Origin: Osedax fenrisi
Taxonomy: Eukaryota > Annelida > Polychaeta > Sabellida > Siboglinidae
NCBI GenBank assembly: GCA_964019155.1
Contig: OZ025239.1
Location: 101,983,798 to 102,047,797, forward strand
Direction of reading: 5' to 3'
Length of the DNA: 64,000 nt
The position numbers were made by a program, and so were the translations under genes. Below the pieces are notes generated by a model. That model did no database searches. It saw nothing but the letters and a program-made list of their open reading frames with translations, and was not told the DNA's origin. This document shows, one piece after another, positions 13,423 through 25,118 of this stretch; position 1 is the first letter of the stretch; every line of letters starts with the position of its first letter.

Positions 13423-14727
13423 ATAATAATAATAATAATAATAAAATCAGATTTGGCAATTGCCTGGGTGAAAGAAGAAGCAGAGCTTATCAAGTCTTTC
13501 ACCCTTTTATGATTACGAGGAGAAAACATTTTATAGGAATATAATTAAAATCAAGAAATAGTAGAACAAAAAATAGAGTGAAAAATTAAATTATTAAAAT
13601 AAATCATCAACTCATAAAGCATAAACCACCATAATATATCAACTTTCCGAATGTGGGTTCATCAAGTCCAAAACATTAGGGAATATACTTTCGCCAATAG
13701 TATATACACTGGTAACATTTGGAGCCAGAAAATGCATCCATACTACCCGATATAAAATATGACAAATTTATGAATTAAGAGTCAACGAAATACAAAAAAA
13801 AACAAATTCCATAATTATTCTACTACATCTTAATATAAATATATAAATGTAATAAAAGAAAAAAATAATTAAAAATAATACAATTATAAATAGTAAAAAA
13901 TGTATAAGTTTATATTCTTTATAAATAGTAGAACATGATTTAGATAAAATAATAAAAATACAATAATATTATTAAAAAACTCCTCGTAATCTAATCATCA
14001 TTATAATAAAATATATAAATATATATAAACATATAATAAAATTATAATAAAAATATATTAAAAAGTTATAATAAAACAAATAGGAACAAACTATACAACT
14101 GAATTATAATAAACATTAAAAACTTAGATTAAAAATAAAAATAAAAATAAAAGTAAAAATTAGAATAATAATAATAATAATATAACAAATTAGTCAATTA
14201 AAATGTTCAATAAGTCATTTTAAAAGTAAATTATATTATAAGTCGGATAAAAGTTAAATAAAATGATGTCATGAGTCAGCTAATAGTTAAAGTCATAGTT
14301 TTATAAAGTTATTTAAAAATTAATAATATTAATATTTTTATAAGTTAAATTAAAAGTTAAAAATATAAATTAAAAGGACAATTAAAAATTTAATGATAAC
14401 TATTCAATAAATATTTTTTTTAAAGTTCTTTTAAATAAATTGAAATTTAAAATTTTTCTTATGGAATAATCTAAATTATTCCATAGTCTAGGACCTGTTA
14501 TAGATAAGCAGAAAGATTTTCTATCTGTTCTAAATTTTAATCTATGAAATAAATAGGTATTATGTAATTTAATTGAATATAATTTTTGCAAATTAATAGG
14601 TAATAAATTATTCCTGGCCCTAAACATAAACTTTATGGTATTCATTTTTACGATATCATGAAATTGTAATGACTTATGAATAATATAAAAAGTTGAATAA
14701 TTAGAATCATTATTTATAATTTCAAAG
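13423..14727 (-). mobile_element. CR1/Jockey-like LINE, minus strand, deletion-truncated (unit A)
   Basis: Read on the minus strand, the open stretch 14400-14727 encodes the C-terminal end of a CR1/Jockey-type RT protein (RARNNLLPINLQKLY, GPRLWNNL, FKRTLKKIF). An AT-rich 3' UTR with a short CAATTGCC hairpin and an (ATT)n tail near 13423-13443 follows. The 5' part, still present in unit B, has been lost at a (TA)n tract near 14727. Confidence 0.8.
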
Positions 14728-14730
14728 CCC

Positions 14731-14761
<31 letters not shown>

Positions 14762-14888
14762 TTAAGATATATGCCTAGTTTTTTTAGTTTACGTAGATAT
14801 TCATTAAGATAGATATATACTTTATATGTCTATATACATTTATTATAAATCATTAGCGTGTTCGTTATCCAATAGCCCTTCTTATTGC

Positions 14889-15082
14889 ATTCACACGCGG
14901 GACAGCCGTTATCCACTTGCTTAGACCATTACTTACAGGGAGTTCCTCAGCTTCAACCTAGGGCACACTGTAACAGAAGTTGTGTTAGCGAGGTGTCGAG
15001 TGACGCGAGTTTACACGAGTTATGTAGCGAAGTCATTATATTCTATCGCACAAATTACTATAAATCTATGTATGTATGTATA

Positions 15083-15125
<43 letters not shown>

Positions 15126-16232
15126 GTACCCGGTGTTGGGGTATGGTGTAGTTTGCTGCTGCTTACACTTGCATACCTTGCAACCCTTGTCGTCAGTCAG
15201 GAACGCTTTACAATACAGATCGCACCCGTCCGGTATACGGCAGCCTCCCGCTGTGTGTAAGGGTACGATGACGTCATCGTGGTGCTGGTGTAACCATGGT
15301 AACCACGCTCGCTGTCCGATCGCCCGGTAGGGGGAAACACGCGATATCGAGTATTATAATAATGAAATATAATGTGTAGAAATAGTAAACACAAAAACAA
15401 GTTTAATTTAAATTACGATGGTTTAGTATGCGCCTCACAGGCTTAATATACACGTATATGACCTACTTAATATAATACTACTAGTATAGTCTGAATACGA
15501 TATCAACTGACTTACAATTCATCTAGTAGAGTGTGTAATGATTCAATAGATATAGTAATATTGGTAGGGAATTAAAAAGTACCTGAGAAATGAAAGTATA
15601 CTTTCATTTTATCTCAGATATACTTTAATCCCCTACCAATATATATATATACTTATATATAATAGAATTAAATGTTGTTAAATTTGTAATATAAAAGTGA
15701 GTTATTTAATAATGAAGACGCAGAACCTGTGCGATTATATACTTAGACGTATCGGTAGTAACCGGATGTTGACATTCGAGGAGAATGTACGTCACGTGGT
15801 ATAAACGTATATGGAATAGTACTTCCAGCGGTCGGTAGTGGGACGAATTATTATATATTTAAATATATATATATATATCTGGGCTCTATGGCTCACTGGG
15901 ACAACCAAAAGCTAGTAAGCCAGAGGTCCCGAGTTCGACTCCAGGTAGTTCTTGATATTGTGTTTATCAAGAACTTAATAAATGATAAATCAAAACATAA
16001 GAACAAAAATGTTACTATTTGTTTTGTATTGTCCGGGCCCCTCACAGTTATTTATAACATTTACAAGTCTATAACTTCTTGAAGGGTCTATTTGTATACG
16101 CTATTATTATATGTATGATTCAATAAATAAATATTATTATTATTATATATATATATATATATAATATTAATATTAATTGATAAAGTTAGTTTTAAAATTT
16201 ATTTTGAAAAATTCATTTTCATAACCAGTATC

Positions 16233-16281
<49 letters not shown>

Positions 16282-16867
16282 TCATGGTAGAATAAATAAA
16301 TTTAATTTTATATTTTAGATAATATAATCATTATTTAATAAAAATTTTAAATATTATTATTAATAATATATAGTTTTTATATTTACATATTTTATATTTT
16401 CATGATAACTTTTATAATTTCGTAGTTTTATAGAATACACACAAGTACACAAGTACACAGACTTATTTTCTATAAAATGTAAATCAATGAGGGGGTTAGC
16501 CTATAGTTCGAAACATAAATGTCTGATTTTTACACATGAGTAATTGTAGAAGTTTATCGAACACTTACCATTTATATATACTTATATTATGAATTAATAT
16601 TAATGTTAATAAATAGTATATTCGAATTAGGAGTATTTAAAAATAATATATATAAGGCATTTTAACACAACGTGTATATAATCGTGATTGTACACCGTAC
16701 AATGTACGTATTATAATAGCTATGCCATTCTTAATGATACTAACGGAAATCGACGTTTTCGTGTTGTATGCCGGTAGATTTACATGCGCACACCTGACAA
16801 CCGTCTACGTCTACTTCGTACGCTGCACACGACACCTCACACTTGCCGGCAATACTCTTGCACACCA
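14889..16867 (-). CDS. Antistasin-like domain gene, minus strand, partial (unit A)
   Basis: Two minus-strand exons of exactly 84 nt, both phase 1-1 with AG/GT borders: 16784-16867 and 15167-15250. Each encodes one cysteine-rich module aligning residue for residue (Cys 9, Cys 13, Tyr/Phe 16, Asp 19, Gly-Cys 22-23, Val-Cys 25-26), for example CEVSCAAYEVDVDGCQVC and CDLYCKAFLTDDKGCKVC. The pattern matches antistasin-type protease-inhibitor repeats. A third, 79-nt relative at 14889-14967 has a 5-nt net loss, an in-frame stop and GC in place of the GT donor, so it looks dead. I could not identify signal-peptide or terminal exons. Function (secreted serine-protease inhibitor) is inferred from the fold only. 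Confidence 0.65.
15558..15642. repeat. 85-bp near-perfect hairpin element (unit A)
   Basis: The left arm ATATTGGTAGGG through TGAAAGTATA is followed at once by its imperfect inverse ending CCCTACCAATAT. It could fold into a long stem and resembles a foldback MITE. Confidence 0.75.
15880..16143 (+). mobile_element. tRNA-derived SINE (unit A, second)
   Basis: The best-preserved SINE head: A box TGGCTCACTGGG, then GTAAGCCAGAGG, B box GAGTTCGACTCC. The tail has ACTTCTTGAAGGGTCTATTTG and (ATT)n. It lies within the span of the antistasin-like gene, between its two good exons. Confidence 0.8.
16144..16720. other. AT-rich intron-like spacer with TA tracts (unit A)
   Basis: It holds a long (TA)n tract (about 16234-16278) and no recognised exon on either strand. 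It is probably intronic for the minus-strand antistasin-like gene. The unit B equivalent is 44046-44615, where the TA tract is shorter and interrupted. Confidence 0.4.
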
Positions 16868-16869
16868 CT

Positions 16870-17035
16870 GTGTGTATGTCTGTGGGGATGTATTGTATGC
16901 GTGTGTGTGTCTGTGGGGATGTATTGTATGCGTGTGTGTGTCTGTGGGGACGTGTTGTATGCGTGTGTGTGTCTGTGGGGATGTATTGTATGCGTGTGTA
17001 TGTCTGTGGGGACGTGTTGTATGCGTGTGTGTACG
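16870..17035. repeat. 31-bp minisatellite beside an antistasin exon (unit A)
   Basis: Five units with CTGTGGGG starting at 16880, 16911, 16942, 16973 and 17004 (31-bp steps). Read on the minus strand, each unit contains CCCCACAG, a pyrimidine-rich AG like a splice acceptor, lying just upstream of the exon at 16784-16867. The long open frames of Val-Cys-Gly-Asp-like repeats on the plus strand are an artefact of this array. Confidence 0.88.
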
Positions 17036-17039
17036 ATGT

Positions 17040-17044
17040 ATAGT

Positions 17045-17082
<38 letters not shown>

Positions 17083-17190
17083 ATTTGTTTTGTTATTTTT
17101 ATTTAGTGGAGTCCTTTCATCCCATCTTGGAACTTAGATGAAGTTTTTCACTTATAACCATATATGGCTCTAATGTCCAATATAATAATC

Positions 17191-17241
<51 letters not shown>

Positions 17242-17425
17242 ATATATTATATACAATAAATCAATAATAAATCCAGTAATAACAGTAAATATAGAGTTAT
17301 TATGATGATAATATATAAACTATATATAGTATACATCTATAGGTATATCTACATATGTACACGAGGTGTGTCCTGTTTAAATAAATACATATCATTTCCA
17401 CACATATACACACACGTGCGCATAC

Positions 17426-17465
<40 letters not shown>

Positions 17466-17880
17466 GCATATATGCTATTTTACCTTGGGAAGATATAGTA
17501 AATAATATCACTACAGATATCTGTGAAATAATGGAATAATTAATAATCAATAATAAAGACGAATATGTGTATGGTAGTGTTTGAGTTATGTAATGTCAAT
17601 AAACTAATTAGTTTATTTTATTACTGTGATTATTATTGATAACATAAACTAACAAATATAGTCTATTATAATAATAATTATAATATAATATTAACAATGA
17701 ATTATAGGTATATACTTATGTACCTAATTAATCATAAATTAGTTGTATATGACAATTATTATTATATATATATATCAATGTTAGAATACATATAGTAATT
17801 AAATAGATACTTTTAATTGATAATGGATTGAAATGAACATTTTCAATTATTTGATAAAAATATACTTTACTAGGTATACC
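17040..17880. other. Microsatellite-rich spacer (unit A)
   Basis: Three (TA)n blocks (about 17049-17078, 17198-17236, 17430-17463) are separated by AT-rich sequence. No exon or element was recognised. The unit B equivalent is 44936-45770. Confidence 0.5.
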
Positions 17881-17885
17881 TAGTA

Positions 17886-18866
17886 GGGGGAAAGTGCCTT
17901 ATTACCGACCCCATCATATTACCGACCTCTAAATAACTATTTGTAAGGAGGATAATATTATGATAATAAATAATGTTGCTATTTTACATTTTTAATATAA
18001 TTATATTTACTGGAATAAACAGGGGGGTCGGTAATTGGATACATGTGCTTAATACCGACCCCTTCTCCTATTACCGACCACTAAATACTCATGGCAGAAA
18101 TAATTGTAATATTATAATATCCAATCAAAATAGCAGACATAAATAGATATAATGAATTAAAAAATGCACGCAATTTATATATCATTGAATTTAAGTTTTA
18201 ATATTCATAATAAATTAATAATTGAACTTTATATGTCTATATTAAATTTGCAATTAACTGAATATGAATATAACTAAAGAATCATTGTATAGTATTATTG
18301 ACGCTGTTAAAATATACTATTGACAGGTTAAAATGACACAAAAACAAATTATAAATATTTTAAAGTACAAACATGAGCTATTTTGATTGGATATTATAAA
18401 TCACTGGGAGTCGGTATTAGGGTAATTTAGGGGGTCGGTATTAGGGTAATTTGGGGGTCGGTATTAGGGTAATTTAGTGGGTCGGTAATAGGAAAATAAT
18501 ATGGGTAACTATAATTAAGATATATTGGTTAATACTTATGCACATTATAATATTTTAATAATATTTATAAACATTTAATTTATCTACAATATTATGCAAA
18601 TTATTACGTTTACTTTTAATTAATAAAGTATTTAAAATGATTTAAAAAATTTATTATTCAAATATTTAAAAAGTAAAACCAGAATAGTACATTTTATCAA
18701 ATAACAAATGTAGGATTGAATATTTTTGTAAACTAAATACTTATTAATATTTACCATTAAATTACTAATAGTTCATGTATATATAATTTTTTGATATCTC
18801 TTATAGTTACTGAGAAACGATATGGGGTAGGTATTAGGATGAGGTCGGTAATATGGGACTTTTCCC
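17886..18866. mobile_element. 0.98-kb non-autonomous DNA transposon with subterminal repeats (unit A)
   Basis: TA-flanked element whose ends read GGGGGAAAGTGCC and, inverted, GGGAAAAGTCCC. Many copies of ATTACCGACC (or its complement GGTCGGTAAT) cluster near both ends: 17895-17930, 18025-18085, 18407-18490 and 18845-18855. Orientation is direct on the left and inverted on the right, as expected for transposase-binding subterminal repeats. It is AT-rich inside, with no coding capacity. Confidence 0.75.
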
Positions 18867-19310
18867 TATATTGGTATATACACGTAAACATAAATATCGA
18901 ATACCAAATATAATACGATATATTGCATAAGTAATGTAATAACACTTTAATGTTATATACATAATATATTACAACACAGTTAATACTATTACTAATCATT
19001 ATTACATTACTATTATGTAATAAAGTGTATCGTCAATAACAACTTACGCATATGATCACCGTGATGACTGTATAGCATATGTTGCGTAGTATCCCGAGTC
19101 TGGATGTAACAGCCTTATCACCTGTAGTCAGGTTTTGTTATAGATATATATATATATATAACATAATTAATAATCTATCCTATATATAACATAATTAATA
19201 GTATATATATAATATAATTAATAGTCTATCCTATATATAATATAATTAATAATATATCATATATATATATTGAATAGTTATGACTACAATACATAGTTAT
19301 GACTAACATT

Positions 19311-19516
19311 TGTGAAGGTTGTTGGACGAGCCGATATCGCCATCTACCCATACATGGACGAAGATCTCGAGGACGCCCGCCAAAACCTTCGTAGATTAGC
19401 TAATGGAAGACACAAGCTGCAACCACGAAGAGCTACCAAACGCAATGATGAATCGAGAGGAATGGAGAGTACGTGTCAATCAATGCCGAGCAAGCTTGAC
19501 CTGGTAAGGTAAGGTA
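19311..19516 (+). mobile_element. 3' end of a LINE of the GHCWR type (unit A)
   Basis: In the frame that ends at the stop before the (GGTAA) tail, the residues read RTPAKTFVD, a stop, LMEDT, then EELPNAMMNREEWRVRV and CRASLTW-stop. This matches the C-terminus of the LINEs at 7398 and 12094. A longer open frame overlapping it is a shadow. Confidence 0.8.
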
Positions 19517-19545
19517 ATATTACATGTATTGTACACTGTTATAAG

Positions 19546-19745
19546 TAATGGTTCTTTGAACGAACTTTGTAGTCCAAAGAACCACATGATTTTGGCACGG
19601 GGCTCTTTGGAATCATAAAATCAAGAGAACCTTAACTACGAAATAAATATATGATAAATGGGTTCTTTTCAATGATCGAAATCTAAATAACCCTATTATT
19701 TTATATAAGGTTCTTTGGATTTGTAAACTTAAAAGAACACTTTGA
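19546..19745. repeat. Small repeat rich in GGTTCTTT motifs (unit A)
   Basis: About 200 bp with seven direct or inverted copies of GGTTCTTTG-like octamers, possibly a decayed MITE. Borders are uncertain. The unit B copy is at about 47433-47632. Confidence 0.4.
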
Positions 19746-19849
19746 TATTACTAATGATAATGCTAATAGTATGTTAATACGTAATGTGTAATATATGTAC
19801 ATATCTTTTTAGAATTAAAATGTTATATTGAAATACTATTTAACATAAT

Positions 19850-20255
19850 TCCCCTTCTCCACCTAATCTCGAATTCTCCTGTTAGCTTCCTACATATGCG
19901 GACAACATCCAACTTTATGTAAAATATACAGAAAATTAAAATTGTGCACCTGACATCCTTCCTCTACTATTACTACCATTCATAACTGGCTCACAATAAA
20001 CTCTCTCATCTTTAATCCAGTTAAAACCGAGGTTTAAATTACCAACTAGTACCACTACACGATCCACCAATACGTTTCTACTTCAACATCCTCCTAACCA
20101 TAAGTTACATTCAACTAACACTCGCGCCTGGGCAATACCCGTCCCATACTCCTGGAACACTCTCCCTATAGGGTATGTATACGTCCATCCATACTACACC
20201 ATCAACTCTAAACTTCAAGAAACTACTGAAAACCTTTTATTTAATCTGAAAAATT
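19850..20255 (+). mobile_element. Decayed L2-like LINE relic (unit A)
   Basis: Translated fragments, in more than one frame, show YADNIQLYVKY (an RT active-site relic with Asp to Asn), then IHNWLTINSLIFNPVKTE, and finally PYSWNTLP with LLFNL at the end. The order is that of L2/Rex-type RTs, but internal segments are missing. Confidence 0.7.
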
Positions 20256-20675
20256 AACATCAAATATATATAGACGGCCGATTGCTTTATAAGCACAGTT
20301 CGTAGTCCGAAAACTGAACAATGTATGTGAATGTATGTACCAATACTTTTGTTTAATATGTACTTAAATCAGATTATTTATTATAAAGTTATTATTATTA
20401 GTAATTGTTGAAATTGTTAGTTACCCACGTGAGCCATTACCTATATACACGTGTTATTAAAAGCGTATGGGTTATAATTAATTAAGATATGTCCCTTATA
20501 ATAATATAACTATACGAGTATACCCTCGTATGTATGTATCGATACAACATACATTGGAATACATTCACCTTGGTATGTTATATGCATATATGTTTGTATA
20601 TATTAAAATATACATACATTATAATAATTAATTATTACGGTGTTAAATATATAGTGTGTACTATTTAGCAAATAC

Positions 20676-20970
20676 ATGTTGTTTCCACATCCGGTATCAA
20701 CACGAATACCGAGGATAGTGAACACTATTCAGCCTTCGTCTGCTTACAAGTGTAATCTATACTACTTAATCTCAGTAATTCACGTGACTATTCCAGTCTC
20801 GCCACGCCTACTTAATAAACGCGCGAATATTCGACACTGGCCACGCCTCCTTAACGCCACGCCCCCTTTACGTCACGCTCCTCCTCCTCTCGTCACGTGA
20901 TGTCCGATAGCCTGGCGACCGATATTCTAATCACAATGGTGTTGACCTTTAACCTTACGCGTCCTAATGT
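20676..20970. promoter_or_regulatory. GC-rich promoter-like island (unit A)
   Basis: A GC-rich island in AT-rich surroundings. It contains three CCACGCC boxes (20802, 20841, 20857; Sp/KLF-type), two CACGTG sites (20781, 20894), a CGTCACG and CG-rich segments. A plus-strand ATG at 20900 leads to a strong donor-like AAT/GTAAGA near 20969, and a minus-strand CTT/GTAAGC donor lies near 20745. It could be a promoter or first exon on either strand. I could not connect it to a coding exon. Confidence 0.35.
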
Positions 20971-21187
20971 AAGACATGCATGTGTTATCACTGATAACTT
21001 ATCAGGTTGTCCACTATCTGTGTTACGATTAGTCTGCAGATCTGTCTCGAGGTGTATTGTGCTTAACTCATTTGTATACACGTCTGTCTACCCTATTAAG
21101 GGTTGTATGTATTGATTATAAAGTATTATAACAGGGATTATTTAATTTATTTAGTAAGCATATGTTAAAGTATTTTGTATGAATATA

Positions 21188-21231
<44 letters not shown>

Positions 21232-21675
21232 TATAATAATAATATATATTTTATAAAATGATATTTCAGTTTATTTATAATTTTATAATTTTCACTTCGA
21301 AGTTAACGATTAATGATAAATTGTTACTTATTTGTAGTCTAATATAAATTCACTATAATACATAATTACTTAATCTGGATATAACTTTTATATAATATAT
21401 AAACAAAATCATTTACTACGTTTCATACTGGGTACTATATTCCAGTAGAACATTCCAGTAGGTGACTATGGCAGTGTCCAGCGCATGTGCTGCAGGTGTT
21501 GGGTTGTGTTTATCACTAGAGTGTAATACGCTATAATGTATACATTAATAAATAATCAATTAAACAATGTACAGACTAAGCTCTATAGAAAATACTTATT
21601 TGTATTATGCTGAACCCTCGCTATATTCTAGAACATATGTATGTTGCATATGTGTACAAGTCTATGACTTCTTAA

Positions 21676-22253
21676 GGGAAGGCACTACGTTCGCGGGCTT
21701 ACAAAATAGATACGAAAATGACTAGTTTTAAAAACACTCCAACTTGAAATATTTTAAATATTTTTACATAATTTTGTTTACATCATTCTATAATATGATT
21801 GTCTATTTTTTTATTATATACATTTGTTTTATAATAGGAGTAATTCAAAAAAAAAAACAAAAAATGAATAAGAAAAACAGAAATAAAATTGTTATTATTA
21901 GATTATATTATTTTTGAGACAATTGTATTATGCATTTGAATGTTTTCTAAATATACTGAAAATTATAGCAATTTGTATAGAATAGAAAAAAAGTTCCGGA
22001 CTTTTTAGTAAAGCAACATTCATAAAATCAATATTCTGAGAAAACAGCTATCAAAGTTTAGTGAAATATTGTCATACAATTATAAGAATCGTACACTTTA
22101 AACATAATACAAATTATAAACATCATTTATACTCATAAATATGGCGAATTTAAGTATAATCTTTTCATGAAATGATAGATAAATAATTATATATCTTGTT
22201 TTCAATATAATATTTTTTTTTTTTAAATACAATTTTGAACGTAGTGCTTCCCC
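21676..22253. mobile_element. 578-bp TTAA-flanked element (unit A)
   Basis: Flanked by TTAA on both sides (21672-21675, 22254-22257), with inverted ends GGGAAGGCACTACGTTC and GGGGAAGCACTACGTTC. It interrupts a SINE/LINE-type tail: the words before it (CTATGACTTCTTAAG) and after it (TCCATTTTTATCC) are adjacent in intact tails elsewhere. TTAA duplication is the signature of piggyBac-type transposition. No coding capacity. Confidence 0.75.
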
Positions 22254-22690
22254 TTAAGGAGTCCATTTTTATCCTCTTTTTATATTAAATAATACCATGA
22301 TAGTTATATCATGATTCAATAAATGAATATAGTTATAATAATATAATAGGTTTTATATATTCTATTCGATTAACCACCAACATATCACCTCCACTATTTA
22401 TTTATAAATTATTGGAATATATTATGATGTTAATTTATAATAATGAGTCTTCCTATATTCTATATTCTACCTATAATGATACACACACATACACGCACAA
22501 ATATATATATATACTGAAACTTATATTTAATTAAAATACATTTGTATTCTTATTAATTATGTACACTACAATTTATTAAATGGTTAAACGAGAGCAGATC
22601 ATTGTCTATACACAATTATATAAGATAACTTCTAAATATTATTTTAATTATCCGTACAACGTCTGCCGGGGTCGTACGTCGTATGGGAAA

Positions 22691-22723
<33 letters not shown>

Positions 22724-24001
22724 GTTGGAAATGTGATTTGGCTTATCTTAAAAATAAATTATTAAAAATGTTGTGGATCATAAAAAATGTTTCATTCTTT
22801 GTAAATACATCTGCCACGATCAAACTATACTATTCTTTATTTTATCCACATTTAATTTACTGTATAGAAATATGGGGTCATGGTTATTTATCAAACTTAA
22901 ATAGCATATATTTAATTAAAAAAAAGATATTAAAAATAATTTTTAATAAACCAAATGATATTTCAACTGTTTCTTTATTTAAGGAAAATAAAATATTATC
23001 TTTATCTGATATTTGTAAGTATAATACTTGCATTTACATGTATACAATATTCAATAAATTGTGCCATCCTATTATTTTAATCATTTTACATTGACATCAA
23101 AAAAAGATTTAATACCAGGAGTAACTGTGATTTTATTCAACCTTATCTTAAATATAATTATATTAATAATACCTTAATTACATTCGGACCAAGACTTTGG
23201 AATGATTTAAGTATAGATATAAGAAATTCAAATTCTTTATCATTATTCTATAAAAATATTAAAATAATTTTATATAATACTTAGTCTATTTTAATGCATT
23301 TATTTTTAGTTTAAATTTTTATTTAATATATTTGACTTATGATAATATTTTTTTATAATTTATTTAAATTTTGATTTTATTTATTTGACACTATAAAAAT
23401 ACTGACATTATATTAAATTTTGACATTTTGACACTGAATTTTTAAAAATTATTATATATGATTTTAAGATTGTATTATCTTCTATTTTATTTTTACATTT
23501 TTTGACATTAAATAAATTACTTTGGGTTATATATTTTTCTGTATGAACATCGAATATTGTTTAACCTATATTTATTTAATATATTCTCTTATTTCTTCTC
23601 TTCTCTTTTTTTTTTTCTTCTCTTTTTTTTCTCTTGTTTCTTTTACTTTTAACTGTTGGATATCTCATATTTAGTTCCACTATGTTATATTTTAATTTAG
23701 ATTATTTAATACTTGATGTATTTATTAGCTTATAATTTTATACTTTTATCATTTATTTATATTATTACATGATTACATTATTATATGATGATTACATTTA
23801 GTTACAAGATAAGTTTCATTATATTTTATTAAATATTTTATTTTATTATATATTTTATTTATTTTTATCATATATATGTAAATAGGAAGTCATAAGGTTA
23901 AATACCTCGAAAATCTTCTGAACATTTTATTTGTTCTTTTATTGTTTTTTTTTCTCTCTTGCAATGATTGCAATAATAAAATATATCTTATCTTATCTTA
24001 T
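22724..24001 (+). mobile_element. Jockey/CR1-like LINE 3' half (unit A)
   Basis: The plus-strand frame 22738-23094 encodes the RT thumb region (LYYSLFYPHLIYCIEIWG, then LFKENKILSLSDICKY). After a frameshift the end reads FGPRLWNDLSIDIRN and stops near 23283. A ~700-bp AT-rich 3' UTR follows, ending in a TTGCAATGATTGCAATAA hairpin and (CTTAT)n. It is truncated at the 5' end next to a (TA)n tract. Confidence 0.8.
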
Positions 24002-24135
24002 AATATTATAAAATTATTATTTATTTATAACTATTATCTATAATGAAACTTATCATGTTAATAAAGGGATAATTGCCTCGATAAGCAACACTGCTTCTAC
24101 AATTACCTTGGCATTGCCTAAATCTGATAATAATA

Positions 24136-24174
<39 letters not shown>

Positions 24175-24695
24175 ATACTGTTATATTTTGTTTTTCATAT
24201 TTTCAGTGTTTTAAAACCTGTTATGTAATATGAAACCGAACAAAAGATCAGTTTAAAGATTTTGTTTCTTATATTGTAGATTTACCATAACACAATTTGT
24301 GAAACCACATTTTTTTAACAATAAGAAGGAATACTTTACAACCAGTTTACTATATAATCTATTTCCTTTAATATACAATGTATTTCCTTTAATATAAGTA
24401 CAAATAATAATATATAAAATGTATTAAATACTAATTTGTACTAATCATCGTTATTTTAATTGTTATTCCTGCGATATATTAGTATCTACGATTGGCGGGT
24501 CAGCTAAATAAACATTTCCGTTGTTCAATATATTATTAGTTTTAATACAATATAATATAATATTATATCCATATATAGATAGATAGATAAATGATTTATT
24601 TGTACATACATATAAAAAAGGATAACAAAGTATATATATGTGTATATATATAGTATAAGATTATACAGTATATACTATACACTATTACTTATACG

Positions 24696-24737
<42 letters not shown>

Positions 24738-25118
24738 TAATAATTATAAATAAATTTAATAAGTTATAAAATATATGTATCATAAATATGTAGAAAATGT
24801 ATACAAAACATGTAAAATGAATACAAAAGTATCACATTAATAACTCAATTTGAGGTTATTGAACTATATCTCTTAATACGTATTCAAACAATCAATAATA
24901 GTGTATTCTATTAATAATACATCTGCAGATCTACGTTTCTAAGAATACTATGAATATATAATTATATATTGTAAAGAATGAAACAAGCGCGTCGATCAAG
25001 TTGATCATTCAAAAGATATATTTTATATAATATAAAACCTATAGTATTATGTATCTAATTAAAGGAAGCTATGCGCGAGTACAATAATAAATGTTCCACG
25101 CTTCATTGCACATGGCAT
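24002..25118. other. AT-rich 5' flank of gene B
   Basis: Mostly AT-rich with several TA tracts. No exon or repeat family was recognised on either strand. The same stretch precedes gene C at 51905-53002. Confidence 0.5.

Noticed and set aside
15076..15330. Proteins with long Ile-Tyr runs
   Set aside because: Translations of (TA)n microsatellites; tract lengths differ between units and the frames shift accordingly.
15880..15950. A functional tRNA gene
   Set aside because: A and B boxes are present, but no complete cloverleaf with acceptor stem could be drawn. The sequence continues into a retroposon body and recurs at several loci.
16722..17141. Repetitive Cys-rich plus-strand proteins (Val-Cys-Gly-Asp repeats)
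   Set aside because: Produced by the 31-bp minisatellite, which has no stops in several frames; real coding sequence here is on the minus strand.
18757..18999. 80-codon minus-strand open frame
   Set aside because: It crosses the right end of the DNA transposon into flanking AT-rich sequence; no domain features.
19312..19512. 66-codon open frame with an acidic Met-Asp-Glu-Asp-Leu stretch, conserved in both units
   Set aside because: Shadow of a LINE 3' end: another frame reads PAKTFVD, EELPNAM and CRASLTW-stop, matching other LINE copies in the window.
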